The notes under the pieces are model-generated. The model was not told where the DNA came from and searched no databases. It saw only the letters and a program-made list of their open reading frames with translations. Below, one piece after another: positions 46,120 to 54,912 of a stretch of DNA of 64,000 bases. Both the position numbers and the translations under genes were made by a program. How positions within the stretch are numbered: the first letter of the stretch is position 1; each line of letters starts with the position of its first letter. Source of the DNA: Nguyenibacter vanlangensis (GTDB taxonomy: Bacteria > Pseudomonadota > Alphaproteobacteria > Acetobacterales > Acetobacteraceae); NCBI RefSeq assembly GCF_038719015.1, contig NZ_CP152276.1:506001-570000 (forward strand). The letters are read 5' to 3'.

Positions 46120-46505
46120 TTGCCGCCACCGCAGGGATAGGCGTCATGCAGGGCGGTGAAGACCAGGCCGCCGACCGGGCTGGAGAGCTGGGCGGAATGG
46201 CCGCGCAGCCAGGAGACGACACGGCCGCGCATGTCCTGCGTGGGGGTGCCGGCGGGGATGCAGAAGCCGGTCGGCGCGTTGGCGTCGCCCTGGTGGCGGT
46301 CATAGACGTGGGTGAGCGCCACCGAATCGGCCAGGCCGGCGATATAGGCGTCGCAGACCGCGGCGCCCTGGGGGCGGGCGCAGATTTCGAGGAAGCGGCC
46401 GCCGGGCAGCGTGGAGACGCGCTGGGCCATGGCGGTGCCGGCCGGCAGGGCGGCGAGGCACGCGGCGAGAAGGAGGAAGCGGGTACGGGTCATGTCGCGG
46501 GTCAT
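46116..46505 (-). CDS. Rap1a/Tai-like secreted four-cysteine protein inside the purine operon
   Basis: 129 residues. Signal peptide ([20 protein letters not shown], cleavage after AMA), then a mature part with Cys42, Cys51, Cys82 and Cys125 in the pattern of the Rap1a/Tai fold: [31 protein letters not shown] and [10 protein letters not shown]. Rap1a proteins are periplasmic immunity proteins against type VI amidase effectors in Serratia, but orphan homologues are frequent and of unknown use. It overlaps both purS and purQ by 4 bases (ATGA each), so it is translated as part of the purine transcript. No T6SS gene is in the window. Confidence 0.75.
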   Translation of the reverse strand: MTRDMTRTRFLLLAACLAALPAGTAMAQRVSTLPGGRFLEICARPQGAAVCDAYIAGLADSVALTHVYDRHQGDANAPTGFCIPAGTPTQDMRGRVVSWLRGHSAQLSSPVGGLVFTALHDAYPCGGGK

Positions 46506-46744
46506 GCTACGACCTCGGTCGTGAAATCCTCGATCACCAGGTTGGCCAGCAGGCCGCGGGCCATGGCGTCGGCCTTGTCACGCGCGGCGGCGGGATCGGT
46601 TTCGTCGAGGTCGAGTTCGATGACCCGGCCGATCCGGACCTCGCCCACGCCGGCGAAGCCGAGCACATGCAGCGCGTGGGCGACGGCCTTGCCCTGCGGG
46701 TCCAGCACGCCTTCCTTGAGCATGACGGTGACGCGTACTTTCAT
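46502..46744 (-). CDS. purS: Phosphoribosylformylglycinamidine synthase subunit PurS
   Basis: 80 residues, standard PurS size: [20 protein letters not shown], the [15 protein letters not shown] strand and a C-terminal [12 protein letters not shown]. PurS bridges PurL and PurQ in the three-subunit enzyme. ATG 46744 overlaps the purC stop as ATGA, so the longer upstream frame is not used. Confidence 0.95.
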   Translation of the reverse strand: MKVRVTVMLKEGVLDPQGKAVAHALHVLGFAGVGEVRIGRVIELDLDETDPAAARDKADAMARGLLANLVIEDFTTEVVA

Positions 46745-47505
46745 TGCATGACCTCCGGCCCCTTCATGTCGGAATTCGTGGCCTCGGGCAGGATGCCGAG
46801 CCGCCAGGCCACTTCCTGATAGGCTTCCTCGACGCGGCCCATGTCGCGGCGGAAGCGGTCCTTGTCCAGCTTCTCGCTGGTCTTGGCGTCCCACAGGCGG
46901 CAATTGTCGGGCGAGATCTCGTCGGCGAGGACGATGCGCATTTCCTCGCCTTCCCACAGCCGGCCGAATTCGAGCTTGAAATCGACCAGGGTGATGCCGA
47001 TGCCGACGAACAGGCCGGTCAGGAAATCGTTGATCCGCATGGTCAGCGCCACCATGTCGTCCAGGTCGTGGGTGCAGGCCCAGCCGAAGGCGGTGATGTG
47101 CTCCTCGCTGACCATCGGGTCGTTCAGGCTGTCGTTCTTGTAGTAATATTCGACGATGGTGCGCGGCAGGCGGGTGCCTTCGGGGATGCCCAGGCGCTTG
47201 GCCAGGCTGCCGGCGGCGACGTTGCGGACCACGACTTCGAGCGGGATGATCTCGACCTCGCGGATCAATTGCTCGCGCATGTTCAGGCGGCGGATGAAAT
47301 GGGTCGGGATGCCGATATCGTGCAGCCGCAGCATCAGATGTTCGCTGATCCGGTTGTTCAGCACACCCTTGCCGGTGATGACGCCCTTCTTCGCGCCGTT
47401 GCCGGCGGTGGCGTCGTCCTTGAAATACTGGACGAGCGTCCCGGGTTCCGGACCCTCGAAGAGGATCTTGGCTTTTCCTTCATAGAGCTGACGGCGGCGG
47501 GCCAT
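46741..47505 (-). CDS. purC: SAICAR synthase (phosphoribosylaminoimidazole-succinocarboxamide synthase)
   Basis: 254 residues of the bacterial PurC type: [20 protein letters not shown], then [40 protein letters not shown] and VDFKLEFGR near residue 175. It ligates aspartate to CAIR. First gene of the tightly coupled purC-purS-X-purQ-purL set; 185 bases with a tandem repeat separate it from the NRDE gene. Confidence 0.97.
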   Translation of the reverse strand: MARRRQLYEGKAKILFEGPEPGTLVQYFKDDATAGNGAKKGVITGKGVLNNRISEHLMLRLHDIGIPTHFIRRLNMREQLIREVEIIPLEVVVRNVAAGSLAKRLGIPEGTRLPRTIVEYYYKNDSLNDPMVSEEHITAFGWACTHDLDDMVALTMRINDFLTGLFVGIGITLVDFKLEFGRLWEGEEMRIVLADEISPDNCRLWDAKTSEKLDKDRFRRDMGRVEEAYQEVAWRLGILPEATNSDMKGPEVMQ

Positions 47506-47655
47506 ACTCGTCCTTCATGCGGCTGGTGGAGGATGCCGGGGCATCCGTCCGATGAGGGGGCCTGCGAGGTCCCTGTAACGCGACTGCCTCATAGCAACGA
47601 TTGGTCGCGGAAGATACCATTCCCTTTTCGGGGGCAGGCAGCACATGACGGCGTG

Positions 47656-47709
47656 CCAGGTTACGGTATGCCGGGCTACGGTATGCTGGGCTACGGTATG
47701 CTGGGCGCA
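47656..47709. repeat. 15-base tandem repeat at the 3' end of the NRDE gene
   Basis: Units CCAGGTTACGGTATG (47656), CCGGGCTACGGTATG (47671), CTGGGCTACGGTATG (47686) and a partial CTGGGCGCA (47701): 3.6 copies with an exact 15-base period. The NRDE stop codon and its last codons lie within the last full and partial units. Confidence 0.88.
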
Positions 47710-48434
47710 TCCAGCATGACGGGGGCGTAGCCGACGCGATCGGGCGCGCCGGCCGCGAAGTGCCACGAGGCGGGCGCGGCCGGGTCGGCGGCGATGCCGA
47801 TGACCGAGGAACTGCAGGTGCCGAAGCCCGAGCGTGGCGGGATGTTGAGTTCGCTGCCGGCGGGCAGCGTGCGGTCGGAGAGCAGACGCGTCCAGGACGC
47901 CCAGTCGGGCGGGAGCGGCCGTGCGGCGTCGCAGAAGCGCGGCAGGTGGCGCCCGATCCGCGGGATGGACAGGTCGTCCGGCCCGGTGGTGGCGGCCATG
48001 TGTACCCCGGGTTCGAGTTGCGCGACGTCGGGCGTGCCGTAGCCGAGGCCCGATATGTAGTAGGCCGCCCGGCGATCGGCGACGATCATGTTGAACGAGC
48101 GCCAGGCCCCGGCATCGAGCGCGGCCAGGGCGCGCGCCGCCTGGGCCGCGGTGGGGTGGTCGAGGGCCAGCAGCGGCAATTCGCCGCGCGAGCGCTTGCC
48201 CGGCGTAGGGCCGAGGCTGCCGACGCGGTTCATCACCCCGGCGACGACGCCGGAATCGTTGATGGCCAGCCAGGAACCGCCTGCCAGCCGGTCACGGCCG
48301 CCGATGACCTGCGGGCGGTCCGGCCAGTGGCGGCCGGGCGCGTCCCATGGACGGTCGAGCCGTTCGTCGCGGTTGGCGCCGAACAGGAGCGGCCAGGCGG
48401 TGTCGGGGGCAAGGGACAGGACGATGGTGCACAC
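47691..48434 (-). CDS. NRDE/TANGO2 family protein
   Basis: 247 residues beginning MCTIVLSL with the name-giving motif GANRDERLDRPWD near residue 19, then GGRDRLAGGSWLAINDSGVV and AGVMNRV. The family (TANGO2 in eukaryotes) has an Ntn-hydrolase-like Cys2 start and is linked to haem or lipid handling in animals; bacterial function is unknown. It sits between purB and purC on the same strand, so it may share purine regulation. Confidence 0.88.
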   Translation of the reverse strand: MCTIVLSLAPDTAWPLLFGANRDERLDRPWDAPGRHWPDRPQVIGGRDRLAGGSWLAINDSGVVAGVMNRVGSLGPTPGKRSRGELPLLALDHPTAAQAARALAALDAGAWRSFNMIVADRRAAYYISGLGYGTPDVAQLEPGVHMAATTGPDDLSIPRIGRHLPRFCDAARPLPPDWASWTRLLSDRTLPAGSELNIPPRSGFGTCSSSVIGIAADPAAPASWHFAAGAPDRVGYAPVMLDAPSIP

Positions 48435-48473
48435 GATATCAGTTTGTATACTGCATCACGCGCGCGGTCACGT

Positions 48474-48539
48474 GTCCCCGGGAAATATGCCCCTGGGAAA
48501 TATGTCCCTGGGAAATATGCCCCCAGGAAACATGTCCCT
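48474..48539. repeat. 15-base tandem repeat between purB and the NRDE gene
   Basis: Four full units and a partial with exact 15-base period: GTCCCCGGGAAATAT (48474), GCCCCTGGGAAATAT (48489), GTCCCTGGGAAATAT (48504), GCCCCCAGGAAACAT (48519), then GTCCCT. It lies in the short gap just before the purB 3' end. Confidence 0.9.
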
Positions 48540-48551
48540 CGCGCCCCCGAT

Positions 48552-49904
48552 TTACCCCCGGGCCGGGCCGGGTTCGCCGAACACGCGGGTGAAGCTGCGG
48601 TCCAGGGCACCGAGATGGGCGTTGCTGTCCATGGCGGCGTCCAGCACGGCGGCGGGGACGCGGCCCGCGACCTCGGGGTCGGCGTCGAGATTGTCGCGGA
48701 AGCTGCGGCCGCCCGGCTTGCCGAGCATGGTCCAGGTGGCCATGGCGTTGCGCTGGACGATACGGTACGCGTCGTCGCGCAGGATGCCCGCGCGGGCCAG
48801 GGCCAGCAGCACCTCGCCGGAATGGACCACGCCGCCCAGGCTTTCGAGATTGGCCAGCATCTGGTCGGGATAGACGACCAGCTTGTCCATCATGCCGGCC
48901 AGGCGGGCCAGGGCGAAATCGAGCCCGATCGTGCCGTCGGGGCAGATATTGCGCTCGACCGAGGAATGGCTGATGTCGCGCTCATGCCACAGGGCGACGT
49001 TTTCCAGCGCCGGGATGACGTGGGCGCGTACCAGGCGGGCCAGGCCGGTGAGGTTTTCCGACAGCACCGGGTTGCGCTTGTGCGGCATGGCCGACGAGCC
49101 CTTCTGGCCCGGGTGGAAGAATTCCTCGGCCTCGCGCACTTCGGAGCGCTGGAGGTGGCGGACTTCGATCGCCAGGCGTTCGATGCCGCTGGCGATGACC
49201 GCGAGCGTGCAGAAATAGGCGGCGTGGCGGTCGCGGGGGATGACCTGGGTGGAGACCGGCTCGGGCGTCAGGCCGAGCTTTTCGGCCACGTATTCCTCGA
49301 CCCGGGGATCGACATGGGCGTAGGTGCCGACGGCGCCCGAGATGGCGCAGGTGGCGATTTCGGCGCGGGCGCGCAGCAGGCGGTCGCGGTTGCGGGCGAA
49401 TTCGGCGTAATGGCCGGCGAGCTTGAGGCCGAAGGATGTGGGCTCGGCATGGATGGCGTGGCTGCGGCCGATGGTGAGCGTGTATTTATGTTCGAAGGCG
49501 CGGCGCCTGAGCGCATCGAGCACGGCGTCGAGATCGGCCAGCAGCATGTCGGTGGCCTGGACCATCTGGACCGACAGGCAGGTGTCGAGCACGTCGGACG
49601 AGGTCATGCCCAGATGGACGAAGCGGCTTTCGGGGCCGATCTTCTCGGCCAGCCAGGTCAGGAAGGCGATGACGTCGTGGCGGGTCTCGGCCTCGATTTC
49701 ATCGATGCGGTCGAGGTCGGCTTGAGAGAAGGCGGCCATGGCGGCGTCGCCCTTCTGCCGGACCGTCCGCGCGGCGTCGGCCGGCACGTCGCCGTATTGC
49801 GCCATGGCCTCGCACGCCAGGGCCTCGATCTCGAACCAGATGCGGTACCGGTTCTCGGGGGCCCAGATGGCGGCCATGGCGGGGCGGGTATAGCGGGGGA
49901 CCAT
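48552..49904 (-). CDS. purB: Adenylosuccinate lyase
   Basis: 450 residues of the fumarase/aspartase superfamily, acting twice in purine synthesis (SAICAR to AICAR and adenylosuccinate to AMP). Signature loop KGSSAMPHKRNPV near residue 262 and TSSDVLDTCLSVQM near residue 100 are present, and the start MVPRYTRPAMAAIW is typical for the shorter bacterial type. First purine gene of the cluster. Confidence 0.96.
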   Translation of the reverse strand: MVPRYTRPAMAAIWAPENRYRIWFEIEALACEAMAQYGDVPADAARTVRQKGDAAMAAFSQADLDRIDEIEAETRHDVIAFLTWLAEKIGPESRFVHLGMTSSDVLDTCLSVQMVQATDMLLADLDAVLDALRRRAFEHKYTLTIGRSHAIHAEPTSFGLKLAGHYAEFARNRDRLLRARAEIATCAISGAVGTYAHVDPRVEEYVAEKLGLTPEPVSTQVIPRDRHAAYFCTLAVIASGIERLAIEVRHLQRSEVREAEEFFHPGQKGSSAMPHKRNPVLSENLTGLARLVRAHVIPALENVALWHERDISHSSVERNICPDGTIGLDFALARLAGMMDKLVVYPDQMLANLESLGGVVHSGEVLLALARAGILRDDAYRIVQRNAMATWTMLGKPGGRSFRDNLDADPEVAGRVPAAVLDAAMDSNAHLGALDRSFTRVFGEPGPARG

Positions 49905-49975
49905 CGTGCTCGGCTTCCTGTTGTCGACGAATGAGGGCGGGCCGCCCCTTTAGCGGATTTCGCGCGCCGCGTCTT

Positions 49976-50043
49976 CCTTGGAAACCCCCTTGGAGAAACC
50001 TCCTTGGGGAAACCTCCTTGGAAGCCTCCATCCGGGGAAACCT
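49976..50043. repeat. 12-14-base tandem repeat upstream of purB / terC
   Basis: CCTTGG recurs at 49976, 49988, 50002 and 50016 with GAAACC or GAAGCC between; period 12, 14, 14, then decays into CCATCCGGGGAAACCT. It lies in the 250-base divergent promoter gap of purB (minus) and terC (plus). Confidence 0.75.
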
Positions 50044-50157
50044 CGATCCGGCGACGCGTGCCCCTTGCCGGGCCGCCGGGCGGATGGTCAAGTGCGCCGT
50101 GTCCGCCGCCGGAGCGGGGATATCGTCCATCGATCCCATCATCCCTACCATCGGAGC

Positions 50158-50763
50158 ATGACCCTGAGCCTTTCCGTTCTTGCGGCGTTGTTGCAGGTCG
50201 TACTGATCGACGTGACGCTGGCCGGCGACAATGCCGTGGTGATCGGCCTGGCGGTGCGCGGCCTGCCGCGCGCCCAGCAGCGGCGGGCCATCCTGGCGGG
50301 GGTGGTCGCGGCGGCGCTGATTCGCGTTGCGCTGGCGCTGGTGGCCGTGCAGCTTCTTGCGATCATCGGCCTGACCCTGGCGGGGGGAATCCTGCTGTTG
50401 TGGGTCTGCTGGAAGATGTACCGCGAGCTGCGGCGACCGGAGCATGCGGACCATGGGGGGGACCATGGGCGGGCCGCGGGCCCGAAGGCGCTGCGGGCGG
50501 CGATCGTGCGGATCGTGGTGGCCGATTTGTCGATGAGCCTGGACAATGTGCTGGCGGTGGCCGGCGCGGCCGGCCGGCATATGGGCGTGCTGATCGCCGG
50601 GCTGGCGATTTCGGTGCTGATGATGGCGGTGGCGGCGTCGCTGATCGCGCGGCTGCTGGAACGCTATCGCTGGATTGCCTGGGTCGGGCTGCTGATCGTG
50701 CTGGGGGTCGCGGTGGAACTGATCGTCAAGGGTGGAGGCGAGGTATGGCGGTCGGTCGTCTGA
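50158..50763 (+). CDS. TerC/YjbE family integral membrane protein
   Basis: 201 residues with about six helices and two repeats, each holding the family Asp-Asn pair: LAGDNAVVIGLA near residue 22 and MSLDNVLAVAG near residue 127, thought to bind metal. TerC-family proteins are linked to manganese efflux and metalation of exported enzymes. A hydrophilic His-rich loop (HADHGGDHGRAAG) joins the halves. ATG 50158 begins the first helix; the frame is open upstream through the tandem repeat. It overlaps the next gene by 19 bases. Confidence 0.9.
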   Translation: MTLSLSVLAALLQVVLIDVTLAGDNAVVIGLAVRGLPRAQQRRAILAGVVAAALIRVALALVAVQLLAIIGLTLAGGILLLWVCWKMYRELRRPEHADHGGDHGRAAGPKALRAAIVRIVVADLSMSLDNVLAVAGAAGRHMGVLIAGLAISVLMMAVAASLIARLLERYRWIAWVGLLIVLGVAVELIVKGGGEVWRSVV

Positions 50764-52913
50764 AGCGGCTGGCATGGGGGGCGGCCTGGCTGGCGGGCCT
50801 GCTGTGCGTGCCGGCGGCGGGCCGGGCGGAGAGCGTGCAATCTGGTCACGCGGAAAGCGTGCAGTTCGATACCAGGCGGGCGGAGCCGGGGGACGCGTTG
50901 TCCGACGGGGTGCGGGCGGACGTGGCGGCGCGGCTGGAGACCTGGCTGCGGCTGGTTTCGCCCGAGGGGCGTGGCGAGAGCGGCGGCCCGGAGGGCGGCG
51001 ATATCGGGGTGTATCTGTCATTCCTGGCGGACGCGCCGGACTGGCCGCGCCGGCAGGTCGTGATGAGCCGGCTGCAGCATGCGATGGCCGGCGCGCCGCC
51101 GGGCGATGCGGACATGCTCCGGGCCTGCGCGCTGCCGGGAGTGGTCTATGCCCCCGCCCTGGCGGCCTGCGCGCGGCAGGTCGGATCGGGCAGGAACCTG
51201 GCGGCGCGGGCGCGGCTGGCCTGGGTGAACGGGAACGACACGCTGGAGGACGAGGCGGCGCTGCTGTCCGTCTTCGGGCCGGCGCTGACGCCCGACGACC
51301 AGTGGCGGCGTTTCGAGCGGCAGGAGATGCAGGGGCGGCTGGAGGCGGCGCGGCGCCAGGCGTCGCGGCTGGATCCCGGACGGCAGACGCTGGCGGAGGC
51401 GCGGCTGGCGCTGCGGGCCGGCGCGCCCGACGCCCCTGCCCTGCTCGCCCGGGTGCCGGTGGCGCTGCGGGACGATCCGGGGCTGGTGCTGGACCGGATG
51501 CGCCGGCTGCGGCGGACGGGGGCGCTGGATGAGGCCTGCGCGCTGTGGCGCAGCGCGGGGGCGGCGGCGGAACGGGCCGGCGGGGCGGCGTCCCTTTTGC
51601 CGGAGGCTCTCTGGGCGGGGGCCTTCTGGAGCGAGCGGGATGCGCTGGCGCATGACCTGCTGCTGGCCGGGCGGGACCGCGATGCGCTGGCGGTGGCGCG
51701 CCCGACCGACGACCTGGCGCCGCCGGACCGCGATACGGCGCGGTTCCTGGCCGGGTGGATCCTGCTGCGGCGCCTGCATGACCCGTCGGGGGCCGAGGCC
51801 GCGTTCCGCGCCCTGTCCGGCGCGCGGGCGCTGATCATGCGCAGCCGGGGGCTGTACTGGACCGGCCGCGCCCAGGCGGATGCGGGCGACATGCGGGGCG
51901 CGCGGGCGAGCTGGATCGCGGCGGCGGCGTTTCCCGGCACCTTCTACGGACAGATGGCGGCGTCGCGGCTGGCGGGGGACACGGCCAGCCCGCTGCTGTT
52001 TCCCGACCGGTCGGGCCTGCTGCTGCGGGACTGGCTGAAGGCGGCGGAGACGCCGGCGTCGGGACTGGCTGAAGGCGGGAGCCGGGCGGAGGCGGCGCGA
52101 TTCGCGGACAGCGACCTGGTGCAGGCGGCGCGCCTGCTGGCGGCGCGTCACGACCTGGTTCATGCGCGCGATTTCCTGCTGGCGCAGGACGCGCGGCCCG
52201 GCGGGGCGGCGGCGCATGCGCTGGGCGCGGCCCTGGCCTTGCGGCTGGGCATGCCCGATGTCGCGGTGATGATCGCCCGGCGGGCGGGGCGCGAGGGCGT
52301 GGCGTTGCTGACCCTTGGCTGGCCGGCGCCGCTGTCGCCGCCCGAGACCGACCTGCCGGCGGGTTTCCTGCTGGCGGTGATCCGGCAGGAAAGCGGGTTC
52401 GATCCCGCCATCGTCAGCCCGGCCGGCGCCTATGGGCTGATGCAGCTTCTGCCGGCGGCGGCGCGCGACGTGTCGCGCCAGGCGCGGCTGGCCACCGGCC
52501 CGCTGACCGGCGCCAGCCTGACCGATCCGGACCTGAACATGAAGATCGGCAGCGCGTATTTGGCGCGGCTGATGCAGAAATTCGGCGGGTCGGTGCCCTA
52601 TGTGCTGGCGGCGTACAATGCGGGGCCGCACCGGACGGACCAGTGGCTGGACATGCTGGGCGATCCGGCGCGCGCGCGGCCGACGGCGGATGCGATGCTG
52701 GCCACGGATGCGATGCTGGACTGGATCGAGAGCATTCCGTACGCCGAGACCCGGGGCTATATCCAGCGGGTGGAGGAAAACATGGCGATCTATCAGGCAT
52801 TTGCGGCCGCCCGGTCAGGGGGGGGCGATTCTGGGGGTGCCGATTCCGGGGGTGACGATTCCGTGGCGGCCGATTCCGCCGATGCCGGGATCGGGGCTGG
52901 AGGCGGCCGGTGA
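50745..52913 (+). CDS. Soluble lytic murein transglycosylase (Slt70-like)
   Basis: 722 residues. Signal peptide (MAVGRLKRLAWGAAWLAGLL, cleavage after GRA), a long helical superhelix region, then the SLT catalytic domain from about residue 540: catalytic Glu in VIRQESGFDP, SPAGAYGLMQLLP and YVLAAYNAGPHR. It cleaves glycan strands forming 1,6-anhydroMurNAc. ATG 50745 follows GGAGGCGAGG and starts 19 bases inside terC. The last 40 residues are a Gly/Asp/Ser/Ala tail built from a 15-base repeat. Confidence 0.93.
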   Translation: MAVGRLKRLAWGAAWLAGLLCVPAAGRAESVQSGHAESVQFDTRRAEPGDALSDGVRADVAARLETWLRLVSPEGRGESGGPEGGDIGVYLSFLADAPDWPRRQVVMSRLQHAMAGAPPGDADMLRACALPGVVYAPALAACARQVGSGRNLAARARLAWVNGNDTLEDEAALLSVFGPALTPDDQWRRFERQEMQGRLEAARRQASRLDPGRQTLAEARLALRAGAPDAPALLARVPVALRDDPGLVLDRMRRLRRTGALDEACALWRSAGAAAERAGGAASLLPEALWAGAFWSERDALAHDLLLAGRDRDALAVARPTDDLAPPDRDTARFLAGWILLRRLHDPSGAEAAFRALSGARALIMRSRGLYWTGRAQADAGDMRGARASWIAAAAFPGTFYGQMAASRLAGDTASPLLFPDRSGLLLRDWLKAAETPASGLAEGGSRAEAARFADSDLVQAARLLAARHDLVHARDFLLAQDARPGGAAAHALGAALALRLGMPDVAVMIARRAGREGVALLTLGWPAPLSPPETDLPAGFLLAVIRQESGFDPAIVSPAGAYGLMQLLPAAARDVSRQARLATGPLTGASLTDPDLNMKIGSAYLARLMQKFGGSVPYVLAAYNAGPHRTDQWLDMLGDPARARPTADAMLATDAMLDWIESIPYAETRGYIQRVEENMAIYQAFAAARSGGGDSGGADSGGDDSVAADSADAGIGAGGGR
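52822..52885. repeat. 15-base tandem repeat encoding the C-terminal tail of Slt
   Basis: CGATTC recurs at 52826, 52841, 52856 and 52871, exactly 15 bases apart. In frame it encodes a pentapeptide series DSGGA, DSGGD, DSVAA, DSADA near the C-terminus. Confidence 0.9.
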
Positions 52914-53386
52914 GCGTTGCCCGGCTGGTCGCGAGTTTCGGCGGGTGCGGATTTTCTCCTCTGGCGCCCGGCACCGTGGGGTCGCTGGCCGCGCTGGCCT
53001 GCGGGCTGCTGCTGGTCGGTCATCCGATGATCCTGGGGGCGGCGATCCTGGCGTGCTGCGCCGTCGGCTATCTGGCGACCGCGCGGGTCAGCGGCGGCGA
53101 GGATTTCGGCTGGATCGTGATCGACGAAGTGGCGGGGATGTGGATCGCGCTGATGCCGCTGGCGCTGGGCGCCGGGCGGGTCGACCCGTGGCATCCGGAC
53201 CGGATCGGCATCTTGTGGCTATTGCTGGCGTTTCTGCTGTTCCGCCTGTTCGACATCACCAAGCCGGGGCCGGTCGGCTGGTTCGACCGGCGGCATGATG
53301 CGCTGGGGATCATGGGCGACGATGTGGTGGCGGGCGTGCTGGCGGCGGGGGGGCTGACCCTGCTGCGCTATCTGGTCGCGCTGTAA
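52910..53386 (+). CDS. pgpA: Phosphatidylglycerophosphatase A
   Basis: 158-residue membrane enzyme dephosphorylating PGP to phosphatidylglycerol. Conserved parts: FGGCGFSPLAPGTVGSLAAL at the start, WIVIDEVAGMW near residue 65 and FDITKPGPVGWFDR with GIMGDDVVAGV near the end. The start is GTG 52910, overlapping the Slt stop as GTGA. The product feeds the cardiolipin synthase encoded 11 kb away. Confidence 0.94.
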   Translation: MSVARLVASFGGCGFSPLAPGTVGSLAALACGLLLVGHPMILGAAILACCAVGYLATARVSGGEDFGWIVIDEVAGMWIALMPLALGAGRVDPWHPDRIGILWLLLAFLLFRLFDITKPGPVGWFDRRHDALGIMGDDVVAGVLAAGGLTLLRYLVAL

Positions 53387-53447
53387 CCGGGGGCCGGGCG
53401 GACCTGGCTGTCGGGCCCGGATGACGGATCATCGAGGGAGCTGGAGC

Positions 53448-53975
53448 ATGGACATGGTGCTGGATGCGGCGGTGCTGGCGCAGGCGGCCCGGATCCTGGC
53501 GGTGCTGGGGGATGCGGGGCTGCGCGTGGTGACGGCCGAGAGCTGTACCGGCGGGCTGGTCGCCGGGGCGCTGACGCAGCATGGCGGATCGTCCGATATG
53601 GTCGAGGGCGGGTTCGTGACCTATTCCAACGACATGAAGATGGCCGTGCTGGGCGTGCCGCGCATGCTGCTGGAGCGCCATGGCGCGGTCAGCGCCGAAG
53701 TGGCCGGGGTGATGGCCGAGGGCGCGCTGGCCCGCGCGGAGAAGGCCGACATCGCGGTGGCGATTACCGGCATTGCCGGCCCGGGCGGCGGATCGGCGGC
53801 CAAGCCGGTCGGGCTGGTCTGGTTCGGCGTGGCCGCCCGCCGGGGCGGCACCCGCGTGGTGTCCGGCCGGTTCGACGGGGACCGGGGAGCGGTGCGACGC
53901 CAGGCGGTGGCGCGGGCGCTGGAGCTGGTCGGAGATTGTGCGGCGTCGTGGGGGAGCGTGCGGCCGGACGTCTGA
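53448..53975 (+). CDS. CinA C-terminal-type nicotinamide-nucleotide amidohydrolase
   Basis: 175 residues equal to the C-terminal (PncC) domain of CinA: VVTAESCTGGLVAGALTQHG near residue 29, GGFVTYSNDMKMAVLGV near residue 54 and AITGIAGPGGGSAAKPVGLV near residue 104. It deamidates NMN in NAD salvage; the N-terminal COG1058 domain is absent. ATG 53448 with GGAGCTGGAG upstream is preferred over the ATG at 53421. Confidence 0.93.
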   Translation: MDMVLDAAVLAQAARILAVLGDAGLRVVTAESCTGGLVAGALTQHGGSSDMVEGGFVTYSNDMKMAVLGVPRMLLERHGAVSAEVAGVMAEGALARAEKADIAVAITGIAGPGGGSAAKPVGLVWFGVAARRGGTRVVSGRFDGDRGAVRRQAVARALELVGDCAASWGSVRPDV

Positions 53976-54014
53976 TACCAATCCACTTGAGACATTGACC
54001 GTTTGGAAGACAGG

Positions 54015-54137
54015 TCGGGCTCTGCCCGAACCCGGCAGGGGTCACAGACCCCTGCACCCCATTACCCCCAGTTATATTGATAAATAATCGGTTTCCAAAG
54101 GCACTGCCTTTGGCGGGGTTCGGGGCAGCGCCCCGAA
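54015..54137. repeat. Four-hairpin intergenic element
   Basis: Four perfect stem-loops in a row in the gap between cinA and aqpZ: 54015-54029 (6 bp), 54035-54055 (9 bp, CAGGGGTC/GACCCCTG core), 54095-54113 (8 bp, CCAAAGGC/GCCTTTGG) and 54119-54137 (8 bp, TTCGGGGC/GCCCCGAA). Sequences like the last two recall a dispersed intergenic repeat I associate with acetic acid bacteria; that memory cannot be checked here. The element may end both convergent transcripts. Confidence 0.65.
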
Positions 54138-54180
54138 AAAGAGAGAACGAGACGATTAATCATAACACGTTTGGGGCGCG

Positions 54181-54912
54181 TCAGGCGGCGGCCGGTGTCT
54201 CGGGCGGTGCGGTGTCGAGCGGGGCGATGTCCGGCGCGATGAGCCTGCGCCAGACCAGCGCGCCGAGCGCGGCCCCGGCCAGGGGGGCGAGCCAGAAGAG
54301 CCAGAGCTGGCCCAGGGCCCCGGTCTGCGCGAAGAAGGCCACGGCGGTGGAGCGGGCCGGATTGACCGACGTGTTGGTGACCGGGATCGACACCAGGTGG
54401 ATCACGGTGAGGGCGAGCCCGATGGCCAGGGGCGCGACGCCCACGGGGGCCGTGTCGGCGGTGGCGCCCAGGATCACGAGGACGAAGAAGCCGGTCAGCG
54501 TGACCTCGCACACCAGGGCGGAGAACAGGCCGTAATGGCCGGGCGACAATGCGCCATAGCCGTTCGACGCGAAGCCGCCCGCCGCGAAATCGGGAGCGCC
54601 GGATGCGATGACATAGAGGATGATCGCCCCGGCGAGGCCGCCGAAGACCTGGGCGACCCAGTACGGCACCAGGTCGGTCCAGGCGATGCGCCCGGCGACC
54701 GCGAGGCCGAGCGTGACGGCCGGGTTGAAATGGCCGCCGGAGATGCCGCCGACGGCATAGGCCATGGTCAGCACCGTGAGCCCGAAGGCCAGGGCGACGC
54801 CGAGGAAACCGATGCCGTGAAGCGGAAAGGCGGCGGCGAGGACGGCGCTGCCGCACCCCCCGAGCACGAGCCAGAACGTACCGAAAAACTCGGCGGCGAG
54901 TCTTCTGACCAT
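54181..54912 (-). CDS. aqpZ: Aquaporin Z-type water channel
   Basis: 243 residues, six membrane helices and two NPA half-helices: [11 protein letters not shown] near residue 60 and [12 protein letters not shown] near residue 180. The residues around the pore (the Arg after the second NPA, a His in helix 5) fit AqpZ rather than a glycerol facilitator. ATG 54912 is preceded by AAGGAGG. The C-terminal [14 protein letters not shown] tail looks low-complexity. Confidence 0.92.
   Translation of the reverse strand: MVRRLAAEFFGTFWLVLGGCGSAVLAAAFPLHGIGFLGVALAFGLTVLTMAYAVGGISGGHFNPAVTLGLAVAGRIAWTDLVPYWVAQVFGGLAGAIILYVIASGAPDFAAGGFASNGYGALSPGHYGLFSALVCEVTLTGFFVLVILGATADTAPVGVAPLAIGLALTVIHLVSIPVTNTSVNPARSTAVAFFAQTGALGQLWLFWLAPLAGAALGALVWRRLIAPDIAPLDTAPPETPAAA

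Noticed and set aside
46116..46505. A complete type VI effector-immunity pair in the purine cluster
   Set aside because: Only the immunity-like protein is present; the neighbours are purine genes and no amidase effector is encoded in the window.
49978..50157. N-terminal extension of the TerC protein through the tandem repeat
   Set aside because: The added residues are repeat translation; the first membrane helix starts right after ATG 50158, as in the family.
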